From Candidatus Altarchaeales archaeon (GTDB taxonomy: Archaea > Altiarchaeota > Altiarchaeia > IMC4 > QMZM01), in contig QMZG01000073.1 in assembly GCA_003663045.1 (NCBI GenBank), positions 1-5,929 on the forward strand: a stretch of 5,929 bases of DNA. Reading direction: 5' to 3'. Positions within the stretch are counted from its first letter, which is position 1, and every line of letters begins with the position of its first letter. Positions 1 to 5,928 of this stretch are shown here, one piece after another. The notes under the pieces were generated by a model. It was not told where the DNA came from. It saw nothing but the letters and a program-made list of their open reading frames with translations, and searched no databases. The translations under genes were made by a program, and so were the position numbers.

Positions 1-1
1 G

Positions 2-1456
2 GATTGCAATAGTTTTCCTCCCTGCAAAGCACTTATCTCTTTATACGACGCTAAAATTCAAACAATTCAGGCATGCTTGATATCTTCAGAATTCGCTAAA
101 AATAGAAAATTAAAAGACGACTGGGAAAGAATTTATTCAGTTACTGCCTTCTATGTTGGTTTTTCTGATGATTTGGGACCCTATGAGTATTTGGAGGCTT
201 TAAATTCCGTTTTCAATGGAGAATTTGATCCCAATAATCTGACTCAAGAAAATCTTGAAAAACTGAAGGCAAAACTGGCAGAGTTTAGATCACCAAAAAT
301 TTATGGCGCCACAGGTGAAGCAGGACTTTGGCCGCCGTTTACTCCAGAGCAGGCAGACAAGGTTCTGGCTCTAACAGCGGGATTCAGATTGATGGGTCAG
401 AGATTTGTTCCCGACTCCTATATGTTCAGCAATCTTGTTTCTCCTTATGTGGGAATGTATACTGGGAAGGACTGCAAAAATACATTTACCTGCGAGTTTA
501 CTGATGGAGGACCTGCCAGGACTTTTCCTCGCGGCTTGGATGTGATGGCTTTATTGGGTTCTAAAAGAGCGAAAGAACTTTTACAAGAATTAGGGGATAC
601 AGAATACGAAGGCAGAGATAAAAAAGGCAACAAGATAACCCACGAAACCCAATTTCTGAAACTAAAAGAGGAGTTTGATAAATTCAATGAATCCGATTGG
701 CAGAAAAACCTTTACTGGTCCTGGCTTTATGCTCTAAAGCCTTTGTTGAAAGAATTTGGAAAAGGTTATCCAACCTTTATGCAGACAAAGGCCTGGCAGG
801 ATAAAGAATTAACAACCGCTCTGGCTTCTTGGGCAGAGTTGAGGCATGACACCATTTTGTATGCAAAGCAGAGTTATACCATGAATCTAAGAGATAGTGC
901 TGCTATACCCTCCCAAAAACCCGTTGTCGGCTATGTAGAGCCGGTGCCAGAATTCTACAATAGATTGCTGGCTTTGACCAAAATGACCAATAGGGGATTG
1001 TCTGAAATGGATGTTTTGGACGAGATGGCAAAATCCCGGCTGAATAATTTAGAGAGAATTTTGGAAAGATTGGTTGAAATTTCCAAAAAAGAACTTCAGA
1101 ATGAAGAACTGACCAAAGATGATTACGATTTCATTAAAAACTTTGGGGAAGAGTTAAACGGGGTTATTGATGAAGTTCCAGAAAAATCAAAAAAGACAAC
1201 GATAATTGCAGATGTTCATACCGACCAGAACACCAGGAAGGTTTTGGAAGAGGGGATTGGTTATGTAAGGTTAATTGCCGTTGCTTACAAACTTCCCGAT
1301 AACAGAATTTTAATTGGAGCAGGACCGGTATTTAGTTATTACGAATTCAAACATCCAATGGAAGACAGATTAACCGATAAAAAATGGCGAAAGGTTCTTA
1401 AGTCTAATCAGCCGGAAGAACCAGAATGGATCCCCAATTTTGGAGTAACAGACTAA
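2..1456 (+). CDS. DUF3160 family protein, 5'-truncated by window edge
   Basis: This is the C-terminal part (484 visible residues) of a DUF3160 protein, a family of large, probably exported proteins of unknown function. The reading frame is open from base 2 to the TAA at 1454-1456. The first TTG of the frame (base 77) is therefore almost certainly an internal Leu codon and not the start, because family members are usually about 700 residues or more. Family-typical segments, numbered from base 2, are FYVGFSDDLGPYEY (about 51-64), GQRFVPDSYMFSNLV (about 131-145), RTFPRGLDVMALLGS (about 173-187), a conserved central run of Trp/Tyr (YWSWLYALKPL) and WAELRHDTILYAKQS, then ADVHTDQNTRKVLEEGIG and VFSYYEFKHPMEDRLTD near the C-terminus. 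The N-terminus, where a signal peptide or lipobox would be, is outside the window. The gene converges on bud32 and overlaps its stop by 4 bp. The family assignment is from remembered motifs; the function is unknown. Confidence 0.85.
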   Translation, partial: DCNSFPPCKALISLYDAKIQTIQACLISSEFAKNRKLKDDWERIYSVTAFYVGFSDDLGPYEYLEALNSVFNGEFDPNNLTQENLEKLKAKLAEFRSPKIYGATGEAGLWPPFTPEQADKVLALTAGFRLMGQRFVPDSYMFSNLVSPYVGMYTGKDCKNTFTCEFTDGGPARTFPRGLDVMALLGSKRAKELLQELGDTEYEGRDKKGNKITHETQFLKLKEEFDKFNESDWQKNLYWSWLYALKPLLKEFGKGYPTFMQTKAWQDKELTTALASWAELRHDTILYAKQSYTMNLRDSAAIPSQKPVVGYVEPVPEFYNRLLALTKMTNRGLSEMDVLDEMAKSRLNNLERILERLVEISKKELQNEELTKDDYDFIKNFGEELNGVIDEVPEKSKKTTIIADVHTDQNTRKVLEEGIGYVRLIAVAYKLPDNRILIGAGPVFSYYEFKHPMEDRLTDKKWRKVLKSNQPEEPEWIPNFGVTD

Positions 1457-2055
1457 GCATACCTCACCCTTTTCTCAATAATCTCCATCCTGTTTAAAAT
1501 CTCTTTTAACTGCTTTGTATTTTTATATGAACCCAAGATATTTTTCCAGATCAGATCAAATTTTTTGGTATGTGCCGCCATCAGTGATTTCTTTAAAACC
1601 ACCAGATCCATTGCCTTATCCTCCACCCTGGTTGATGTTGTTCCTAGACCGAAATCAATAAAAAGGATCTCATCATCTCTCGATAAAATATTGGATGTAG
1701 TTAAATCATTATGAATGATGTCTGAATTGTGCAGTCTCGAGATCATTTCGCCGATCTTTCTCGCTATCAGAGTCACTTCCCTTTCCGATGCCGTTTCAAA
1801 TATCTCTTTAACTAATCTTCCATCGATAAATTCCATAAAGATCTTATTGTTCTTCAAGTCAGTTTTAAAGACACGAGGTACACCGACGCCAACCCTCTTA
1901 GCATTTTCTAATAACTTCGCCTCCCTTTTGGTTCTTAATCTTCTTAACCTCTGATCTAATTCCTTAATCCTGTATTTTTTCTTAATCCTATGCTTTATCA
2001 GTTTTCCATCAACCATATAGAGATTTGCTTCCGCTCCCTTTGCAATTAATTTCAT
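1453..2055 (-). CDS. bud32: KEOPS complex kinase/ATPase Bud32 (stand-alone)
   Basis: Bud32 is the small atypical protein kinase/ATPase of the KEOPS complex. It binds Kae1 and supports N6-threonylcarbamoyladenosine (t6A) synthesis at position 37 of ANN-decoding tRNAs in the cytoplasm. The 200-residue protein has the expected elements in order: a short glycine-rich loop substitute KGAEAN (6-11), the ATP-binding Lys21 in KLIKHRIKKKYR, Glu45 in RTKREAKLLENA, the hinge MEFIDG (74-79), the catalytic loop HNDLTTSN (115-122; Asp117, Asn122), the metal-binding DFGLG (134-138), EDKAMDL (145-151) and a basic C-terminal tail ending RVRYA. Its length fits stand-alone archaeal Bud32; no Kae1 domain is fused to it and kae1 is not in the window. 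The ATG start sits right before the KGAEA motif, as is usual. There is no Shine-Dalgarno, only AATAAAA before the ATG, so a leaderless transcript is likely. It converges on the DUF3160 gene (4-bp stop overlap) and diverges from the UPF0147 gene. Confidence 0.95.
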   Translation of the reverse strand: MKLIAKGAEANLYMVDGKLIKHRIKKKYRIKELDQRLRRLRTKREAKLLENAKRVGVGVPRVFKTDLKNNKIFMEFIDGRLVKEIFETASEREVTLIARKIGEMISRLHNSDIIHNDLTTSNILSRDDEILFIDFGLGTTSTRVEDKAMDLVVLKKSLMAAHTKKFDLIWKNILGSYKNTKQLKEILNRMEIIEKRVRYA

Positions 2056-2070
2056 TTTTTATTGACCTGA

Positions 2071-2080
2071 TTATATATTT
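2071..2080 (-). promoter_or_regulatory. putative TATA box of bud32
   Basis: On the - strand this reads AAATATATAA, 16-25 bases upstream of the bud32 ATG. A start of transcription about 25 bases downstream of it would fall at or just inside the start codon, which fits a leaderless mRNA and the absence of a ribosome binding site. The whole region is AT-rich, and the neighbouring AATATTAAAT could serve instead with a more usual spacing. Confidence 0.45.
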
Positions 2081-2098
2081 AATATTCATTTAATATTC
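2078..2098. repeat. tandem 10-base repeat in divergent promoter region
   Basis: TTTAATATTC occurs twice, at 2078-2087 and 2089-2098, one DNA helical turn apart (11-base period). It lies between the divergent bud32 and UPF0147 genes and overlaps the upstream edge of the bud32 TATA-like box. It could be a regulator site or doubled TATA/BRE elements, but in such AT-rich DNA it may also be chance. Confidence 0.4.
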
Positions 2099-2104
2099 CA
2101 GAGA

Positions 2105-2113
2105 TTTATCTTA
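2105..2113 (+). promoter_or_regulatory. putative TATA box of UPF0147-tyrS
   Basis: TTTATCTTA is centred about 33 bases upstream of the ATG at 2142. That spacing would place the transcription start a few bases before the start codon, giving a very short leader. No Shine-Dalgarno is visible in GAATAAAAG before the ATG, consistent with leaderless or near-leaderless expression of the pair. Confidence 0.4.
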
Positions 2114-2141
2114 CTTCTATGAATCTCGTCTTGAATAAAAG

Positions 2142-2387
2142 ATGGATCTGAAGAAGGTCATAGAGAAGATAGATGAAACCTCACAGGATTATTTCATGCC
2201 CAGAAGAGTTAAAATTATTCTAAAGAAAGTGGCTGAGGAGCTTAAGAGAGAAGATCAGGATCTGGCAGTTAGGATCACCAGTGCTGTTTATAGAATTGAG
2301 GAGGTATCCAATGATGTAAATATTCCCATGCATGCCAAAACCGCCCTGTGGGACATAATTAGTGACCTTGAGGCATTGAAAGAATGA
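2142..2387 (+). CDS. UPF0147 family protein
   Basis: This is a small, soluble, all-helical protein of 81 residues, matching the usual size of UPF0147, a conserved archaeal family without a known function. Supporting segments are FMPRRVKIILKKVAEELK (residues 18-35), where family members have a 'vPRniR' type helix, then LAVRITSAVYRIEEVSND (41-58) and NIPMHAKTALWDIISDLEAL (60-79), the most family-typical part with its Pro-His-Thr-Trp pattern. The ATG is the only sensible start: it lies just downstream of a TATA-like box and the protein is full length from it. The gene is followed after 7 bases by tyrS, so the two are probably co-transcribed. That hints at a link to translation, but this is context only; no binding or catalytic residues can be named. 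Confidence 0.88.
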   Translation: MDLKKVIEKIDETSQDYFMPRRVKIILKKVAEELKREDQDLAVRITSAVYRIEEVSNDVNIPMHAKTALWDIISDLEALKE

Positions 2388-2394
2388 TAGGAAC

Positions 2395-3363
2395 ATGGCC
2401 GATATCAATCTGATCAAAAGGAATACTGCAGAGATCGTTACTGAGGATGAATTGAATAGATTACTAAAAGAAAAAAAATCTCCAGTTACATACTGTGGTT
2501 ATGAGGTTTCTGGTCCTGTACATATTGGAACGATGGTCGCTGTTTATAAGCAGATCGATTTCCAGAGAGCCGGATTGAAGGTAAAGGTTCTGCTTGCTGA
2601 TCTTCATACATTACTTAATAGAAAGGGAAGTGAGAAATGGGTAGATGAGATGGTAAAATACTGGAAGGATTGTTTCAAGGCACTGGGTCTTAAGAATGCC
2701 GAATTCATTCAGGGAACAGAATTTGAATATGACAAGAATTACATACACGATGTTCTTGAACTCGGTTTATTAACAACATTAAAAAGAGCGAGGAGGAGCA
2801 TGCAGGAAATTGCCAGAGACCTTGAACACGCCAGGGTTTCTCAGATGATATATCCTTTGATGCAGATTGCAGATATGAAAGCCCTGAATGTTGACATAGC
2901 ACATGGCGGCTTAGAGCAGAGAAAGATTCACATGCTGGCGAGAGAGTTATTACCTGAGATCAATTACAAAAAGCCGGTATGCATTCACACACCCCTACTG
3001 AGCTCATTACAGGGACCCCAGGAGAAGATGTCCAGCAGCAAGCCAGAGACCATGATACGGGTGGTGGATGAACCAGAAAAAATCGAGGAAAAAATCTCAA
3101 GGGCCTTTTGTCCTCCAGAAAGGGAGGGAAATCCAATTCTGCAGATCTGTGAGTATCTACTTTTTCCTAAATTGGGAAAGATTGAAATAAGGAGAAAGGA
3201 AAAATTTGGGGGGGATGTTATTTTTAACTCCTATCCCGAACTTGAAAAGGAATATCTGGAAAAGAGGCTTCATGCTATGGATCTGAAAAATGCTGTGGCT
3301 GAAAATCTGATAGAGATTCTTGAGCCTGTGAGGGAGAAGGTTGGTGGGCGAGATATTCAATAA
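2395..3363 (+). CDS. tyrS: Tyrosyl-tRNA synthetase, archaeal type
   Basis: This cytosolic class I enzyme charges tRNA-Tyr with tyrosine. The 322 residues align along their whole length with the Methanocaldococcus jannaschii enzyme as I remember it. There is no C-terminal S4 domain, so it is the archaeal/eukaryotic type. Signature 1 is HIGT (43-46), with Thr where many relatives have the second His of HIGH; signature 2 is KMSSS (211-215). Tyrosine-pocket residues correspond to Tyr33, Tyr153, Gln157, Asp160 and Gln175. Other landmarks are LLADLH (66-71), TTLKRARRSM (127-136), GGLEQRKIHMLARELLP (171-187) and, in the anticodon-binding region, FGGD and MDLKNAVAE near the end. The ATG follows the UPF0147 stop by 7 bases with only a weak AGGA in front, so translation may be coupled. 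tyrS is probably the second gene of that transcript and converges on trkH. A paralogue with altered specificity is less likely, since the tyrosine-binding residues are kept. Confidence 0.96.
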   Translation: MADINLIKRNTAEIVTEDELNRLLKEKKSPVTYCGYEVSGPVHIGTMVAVYKQIDFQRAGLKVKVLLADLHTLLNRKGSEKWVDEMVKYWKDCFKALGLKNAEFIQGTEFEYDKNYIHDVLELGLLTTLKRARRSMQEIARDLEHARVSQMIYPLMQIADMKALNVDIAHGGLEQRKIHMLARELLPEINYKKPVCIHTPLLSSLQGPQEKMSSSKPETMIRVVDEPEKIEEKISRAFCPPEREGNPILQICEYLLFPKLGKIEIRRKEKFGGDVIFNSYPELEKEYLEKRLHAMDLKNAVAENLIEILEPVREKVGGRDIQ

Positions 3364-3367
3364 AAAT

Positions 3368-3422
3368 CAGAATCAGTATTTCATAATGGTTTTACTATAA
3401 ATATAGTATAAATGAGATTCTG
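3368..3422. terminator. inverted-repeat region between convergent tyrS and trkH, possible bidirectional terminator
   Basis: Starting 5 bases after the tyrS stop, CAGAATC (3368-3374) can pair with GATTCTG (3416-3422). TCAT (3381-3384) extends this against ATGA (3412-3415), leaving a 6-base bulge. Inside lies a second perfect 7-bp inverted repeat, TACTATA / TATAGTA (3393-3399 / 3402-3408). Short T tracts lie nearby on both strands. The convergent position suggests a shared 3' end or terminator, but archaeal terminators often need only T tracts, so the role is inference. Confidence 0.4.
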
Positions 3423-3427
3423 TTCCA

Positions 3428-3441
3428 GATATAGCTATATC
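3428..3441. repeat. perfect 14-bp palindrome at the trkH stop codon
   Basis: GATATAGCTATATC equals its own reverse complement. The trkH stop (TAG on the - strand, 3435-3437) lies inside it. As RNA it could form only a short, weak AU-rich stem without a proper loop. As DNA it could be a dimer-binding site. It may be coincidental. Confidence 0.5.
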
Positions 3442-4859
3442 CTTTTACCCTCAACCCTTCTTATGGTGTAATGTATCAGTGCCATCAGGGGAAATATCTC
3501 CAGCCTGCCCGCAACCATCTCAATGATTAGAACGATCTTTGCGAGTATTGGTAATGTTGAGATTTCAATGGTTGATAAGCCAACAGTTCCAATGGCGGAT
3601 GAGGAAACGAAAAGGGCATCTACCATGCTATAATCATAGCCAGTTAGCACTATTGCACCGAATATCGTGATAATGATATACATAAAGAAGAATACCGCAG
3701 TAGAGATCACCTCCTTTTCCTCGAGAACCCTGCCCCCAACCTTTAGAGGGACCACTGCTCTCTCACTCAGTGTTAATTTCCTCATTATCCATGCTACGGA
3801 TTTTACCAGGATGGCTATTCTAATTAATTTCAATCCACCGGCCGTGGACCCTATTCCACCACCGATTAGCATCATAACGATCAAGAGCAATGGCCCGAAC
3901 TCATGAACATTACTGAAATCCATATCACTGTACCCAGTTGTTGTTAGCGCAGATACAATGTTGAACACAGAGTGTTCAATTGAATCACCTATATCCATCC
4001 CGTCGTGGTGTAATATGATTGCAAACAGACCGATCCCAATTAGGAGTATTACGATTAATGCCTTAATCTCTGTGCTATTAAGAAATTCCCTGAATCTCCC
4101 ATTGAGGAGCATATAGTGAAGGGGGAAGGCAGTGGCCCCAATCAGCATAAATGCCACGATCACAGACTGACTGATCCAGTTCCCATAGCTTGCAGACTCA
4201 GAAAACGCGAATCCGCCGGTTGATATTGCACAGAGGATCTGAGTTAATGAATCGATAAGATCCATACCGCTGATCCAGAGAAGGAGCACACCAATTAAAG
4301 TATAAACAACATATATCTTATTTATCTCCCTTACTGTCCTTCTTAGGGAGGGGTGTATACGGTCCAGACCCAGTTCAGATCGATAGATACTTATCGTTGA
4401 TATGCCCTCCCTCACCAGACCGGAAAAACACAATACAATTATTCCAATCCCACCGATCCATTGTGCCAGTGCACGAACGAATAAAACGCTCTTAGGATAT
4501 CCATCTGGATTTGATATAACACTCAATCCTGTTGTCGTATATCCCGATATGCTCTCAAAATATCCATCAACCAATACATCTATTAATCTCCCTCTCATCG
4601 TCATAAAAAATGGGATGGCGCCGAAAAATGACACTACAAGTAATGTTATTACTGAGAGTAGCATCGCATTACCAAAGTCCAATTCCCTGCGTGGGTACCT
4701 CGTAAGTATGCGTCCAACCAATATTGACAGGATAAAGCTGAGAAGGAAGGGTAGAGTATCCTCGTTGTAGTACAATGCAATAAACACGGGAGCCAGTAAA
4801 ATTACTCCATTTATCTCCAAAAACAATCCCAGATAGCCCAGTGTGTTCCTTAGCTCCAT
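3435..4859 (-). CDS. trkH: TrkH/KtrB-type potassium transporter membrane subunit
   Basis: This is the ion-conducting subunit of a Trk/Ktr potassium uptake system in the cytoplasmic membrane. The 474-residue protein is almost entirely hydrophobic helices and shows the four pore repeats with selectivity-filter segments SGYTTTGLS (105-113), AISTGGFA (211-218), ALTTTGYS (304-311) and AIGTVGLS (422-429). Also typical are ALAQWIGGIGI (130-140), GGGIGSTAGGLKLIR (333-347, pore-loop region of the third repeat) and GRLEIFPLM (451-459). I chose the ATG at 4859, because MELRNTLGYLG begins the family's N-terminal helix; the 28 codons upstream to an ATG at 4943 run through a 29-bp DNA repeat and overlap the divergent gene's start. 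A GGGGAGG sits about 15 bases upstream, too far for a normal ribosome site. The regulatory partner TrkA is not in the window. The gene converges on tyrS and diverges from the Yip1-domain gene. Confidence 0.95.
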   Translation of the reverse strand: MELRNTLGYLGLFLEINGVILLAPVFIALYYNEDTLPFLLSFILSILVGRILTRYPRRELDFGNAMLLSVITLLVVSFFGAIPFFMTMRGRLIDVLVDGYFESISGYTTTGLSVISNPDGYPKSVLFVRALAQWIGGIGIIVLCFSGLVREGISTISIYRSELGLDRIHPSLRRTVREINKIYVVYTLIGVLLLWISGMDLIDSLTQILCAISTGGFAFSESASYGNWISQSVIVAFMLIGATAFPLHYMLLNGRFREFLNSTEIKALIVILLIGIGLFAIILHHDGMDIGDSIEHSVFNIVSALTTTGYSDMDFSNVHEFGPLLLIVMMLIGGGIGSTAGGLKLIRIAILVKSVAWIMRKLTLSERAVVPLKVGGRVLEEKEVISTAVFFFMYIIITIFGAIVLTGYDYSMVDALFVSSSAIGTVGLSTIEISTLPILAKIVLIIEMVAGRLEIFPLMALIHYTIRRVEGKRI

Positions 4860-4870
4860 TTTTGGGTTAC

Positions 4871-4899
4871 AGAAACCTCCCCAACCTCGTCTGAGAGAA
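4871..4899. repeat. 29-bp direct repeat, copy 1
   Basis: This stretch matches 5801-5829 at 28 of 29 bases in the same orientation; the only difference is C4876 versus T5806. Its core is CTCCCCAACCTCGTCTGAGA. This copy lies 11 bases upstream of the chosen trkH start, in what would be its leader, and is markedly more GC-rich than the AT-rich promoter bases beside it. Confidence 0.9.
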
Positions 4900-4913
4900 A
4901 AAATCGATAACCA

Positions 4914-4920
4914 TTTATAT
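4914..4920 (+). promoter_or_regulatory. TATA box of the Yip1-domain gene
   Basis: TTTATAT is centred 25 bases upstream of the ATG at 4942, the spacing expected for an archaeal promoter driving a leaderless mRNA. CGATAA just upstream is a purine-containing stretch in the position of a BRE. On the - strand the same bases read ATATAAA and could drive trkH with a leader of roughly 30 bases, so this may be a shared element of the 82-bp divergent region. Confidence 0.6.
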
Positions 4921-4941
4921 CCATTTGTTAAATATTTTAAC

Positions 4942-5454
4942 ATGGAATTTAAAACCTGGTTGGATGCTCTGATTTATCCTAAGGAGACGTTCAGGGCTGA
5001 GAAAGAGAGGGCATCTCTGGGGGATGCACTAAATAACATTGCAGTTGCCGGATTAATAGCAGGTATAGTTTTTGGGCTTATATCTGGGCTTCTACTTGGA
5101 CTTTTTGGGTTTGTGATTGGTATCATAGCATTTCCGATTATTGTCATCATCTCATTTTTATTTGAGTCTCTGATTTTTTTTATCATGGCAAAGATTCTTG
5201 GAGGTAAAGGAGATTTTAGTACACAGACCTATCTGATATCATTACTCACAGCCCCTTTAGTTGTACTGTCTCTGGTAGGGCTTATCCCGATAATGGGGTG
5301 GGTTCTTTACATCCCAATAGTACTGTATTCCCTTTATCCACTTACCATAGCATTGAGAGAAAGCCACGGGTTTAGTACAGCAAGGGCTAATTTAACATGG
5401 CTGATACCTTGGTTAATAATAGTTCTGCTTTTGAGTATGATCTCCCTGTTGTGA
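4942..5454 (+). CDS. Yip1-domain integral membrane protein
   Basis: This 170-residue multi-pass membrane protein has the features of the Yip1 family, whose prokaryotic members have no established function. A short soluble N-terminus (YPKETFRAEKERASLGDAL, 12-30) has the Pro-x-x-x-Phe entry typical of the family. It is followed by a glycine-rich hydrophobic stretch (33-84, probably two helices), the conserved loop LGGKGDFSTQTYLIS (86-100), two more helices (about 101-135) with IPIMGWVLYIP, the family-like ALRESHGFSTARA (137-149) and a last helix (150-170). I chose the ATG at 4942 because it is 25 bases after the centre of a good TATA box and begins the family-like sequence. An in-frame ATG at 4843 would add 33 residues unlike the family and overlap trkH. 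The gene diverges from trkH; shared regulation is possible but not shown. Confidence 0.85.
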   Translation: MEFKTWLDALIYPKETFRAEKERASLGDALNNIAVAGLIAGIVFGLISGLLLGLFGFVIGIIAFPIIVIISFLFESLIFFIMAKILGGKGDFSTQTYLISLLTAPLVVLSLVGLIPIMGWVLYIPIVLYSLYPLTIALRESHGFSTARANLTWLIPWLIIVLLLSMISLL

Positions 5455-5457
5455 TTA

Positions 5458-5470
5458 TGGGTCTAACCCA
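5458..5470 (+). terminator. short hairpin just after the Yip1-gene stop
   Basis: TGGGT (5458-5462) and ACCCA (5466-5470) form a perfect 5-bp stem with a CTA loop, three bases after the TGA of the Yip1-domain gene. No T tract follows, so termination is only one possibility; it could also be an mRNA 3'-end structure or chance. Confidence 0.25.
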
Positions 5471-5485
5471 GATGTATCCTAATAA

Positions 5486-5793
5486 TCTCTATGGAACGGT
5501 AAAGTGATGGATTTTGAATATTCTGAGGATACTCTTGAACTTGTAATGCTGAACGCTGTAGAGACAAATCAAATTGAGAATGTTAGAATAACCCTTAGTG
5601 GCTCTGGTTGTTAAAATCCGAGTAAGATTCCCGCATGGGATAGTGGGGAGACTAAAACAATAAGAACTAAATGTGATAGAAAATCTCCGGGTGGAGAATT
5701 ACTGTAGAAATGTATATCAAATATGATGCAAAAAAGGGAAGAGGAAAGTTTCATCACACGAAGTATGAAATTCTAGAAGGAATAGTAGAATAA
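5486..5793 (+). pseudogene. degraded pilin-like / secreted beta-rich protein gene
   Basis: Joining two frames across this stretch gives about 100 residues. The first frame reads WNGKVMDFEYSEDTLELVML, then ETNQIENVRITLSGSGC, an in-frame TAA (5612-5614), and NPSKIPAWDSGETKTIRTKC. At about 5693-5698 the frame must shift (one missing A in GAGAATT would do it), after which EITVEMYIKYDAKKGRG and ILEGIVE run to a TAA at 5791-5793. The pattern (alternating beta strands, a Gly-Cys pair, SGETKTI, then xxVEMYIKYDA and a Gly-Xaa-Val-Glu end) resembles the globular part of small archaeal type IV pilin-like proteins. The N-terminal class III signal and hydrophobic helix are not present; the same frame upstream meets two TAA codons (5480-5485). 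So this is a headless, broken remnant. The pilin-like assignment is from pattern memory, not a search. Confidence 0.6.
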
Positions 5794-5796
5794 TCA

Positions 5797-5928
5797 TCAG
5801 AGAAATCTCCCCAACCTCGTCTGAGAGAATTCAATATACTTTTCAGCATTGAAGTCCTTCAATTTATCCAGAAATTCTGGAGCGGTGTAGATGCAGAACA
5901 TCAACTTTTCCCGCTCAGATTTTTCCAG
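5797..5928 (-). CDS. 3' end of an unidentified gene, cut by the window edge
   Basis: On the - strand an open frame enters from the right edge and ends at a TGA (5797-5799), giving 43 residues. It begins LEKSEREKLMFCIYTAPEFL, continues with DKLKDFNAEKYIEF and ends SQTRLGRFL. The composition is that of a normal soluble protein with charged helices. The last roughly ten residues are encoded by copy 2 of the 29-bp direct repeat, so the C-terminus may have been changed by the repeat's arrival. I do not recognise the family. Its start and most of its length are outside the window. Confidence 0.5.
   Translation of the reverse strand: MEKSEREKLMFCIYTAPEFLDKLKDFNAEKYIEFSQTRLGRFL
5801..5829. repeat. 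29-bp direct repeat, copy 2
   Basis: This is the second copy of the repeat at 4871-4899, in the same orientation, 930 bases away, with one C-to-T difference. It overlaps the last codons of the - strand edge gene and begins 8 bases after the stop of the broken pilin-like gene. The two copies thus bracket the Yip1-domain gene and the pseudogene. Confidence 0.9.

Noticed and set aside
77..79. TTG as the start codon of the DUF3160 gene
   Set aside because: The frame is open to the window edge, the protein family is much longer, and no promoter or ribosome site precedes the TTG.
1715..1954. 79-codon + strand frame inside bud32
   Set aside because: It lies antisense to conserved Bud32 kinase motifs and has no independent support.
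4402..4770. 122-codon open frame on the + strand within trkH
   Set aside because: It is antisense to the well-supported trkH coding sequence, and its translation has the Pro/Ser/Thr-rich look of a shadow frame.
4876..4880. GGAGG on the - strand as the trkH ribosome binding site
   Set aside because: It lies 16 bases from the ATG, beyond the usual 5-9 base spacing, and is part of the 29-bp repeat that also occurs where no start follows.
5457..5507. Small + strand peptide MGLTQMYPNNLYGTVK after the Yip1-domain gene
   Set aside because: It is only 16 codons, has no ribosome site or family resemblance, and overlaps a hairpin and the decayed upstream part of the pilin-like remnant.
4871..5829. 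Two-unit CRISPR array from the 29-bp repeat
   Set aside because: The copies are 930 bp apart with a gene between them, there is no regular spacing, and no cas gene is seen.
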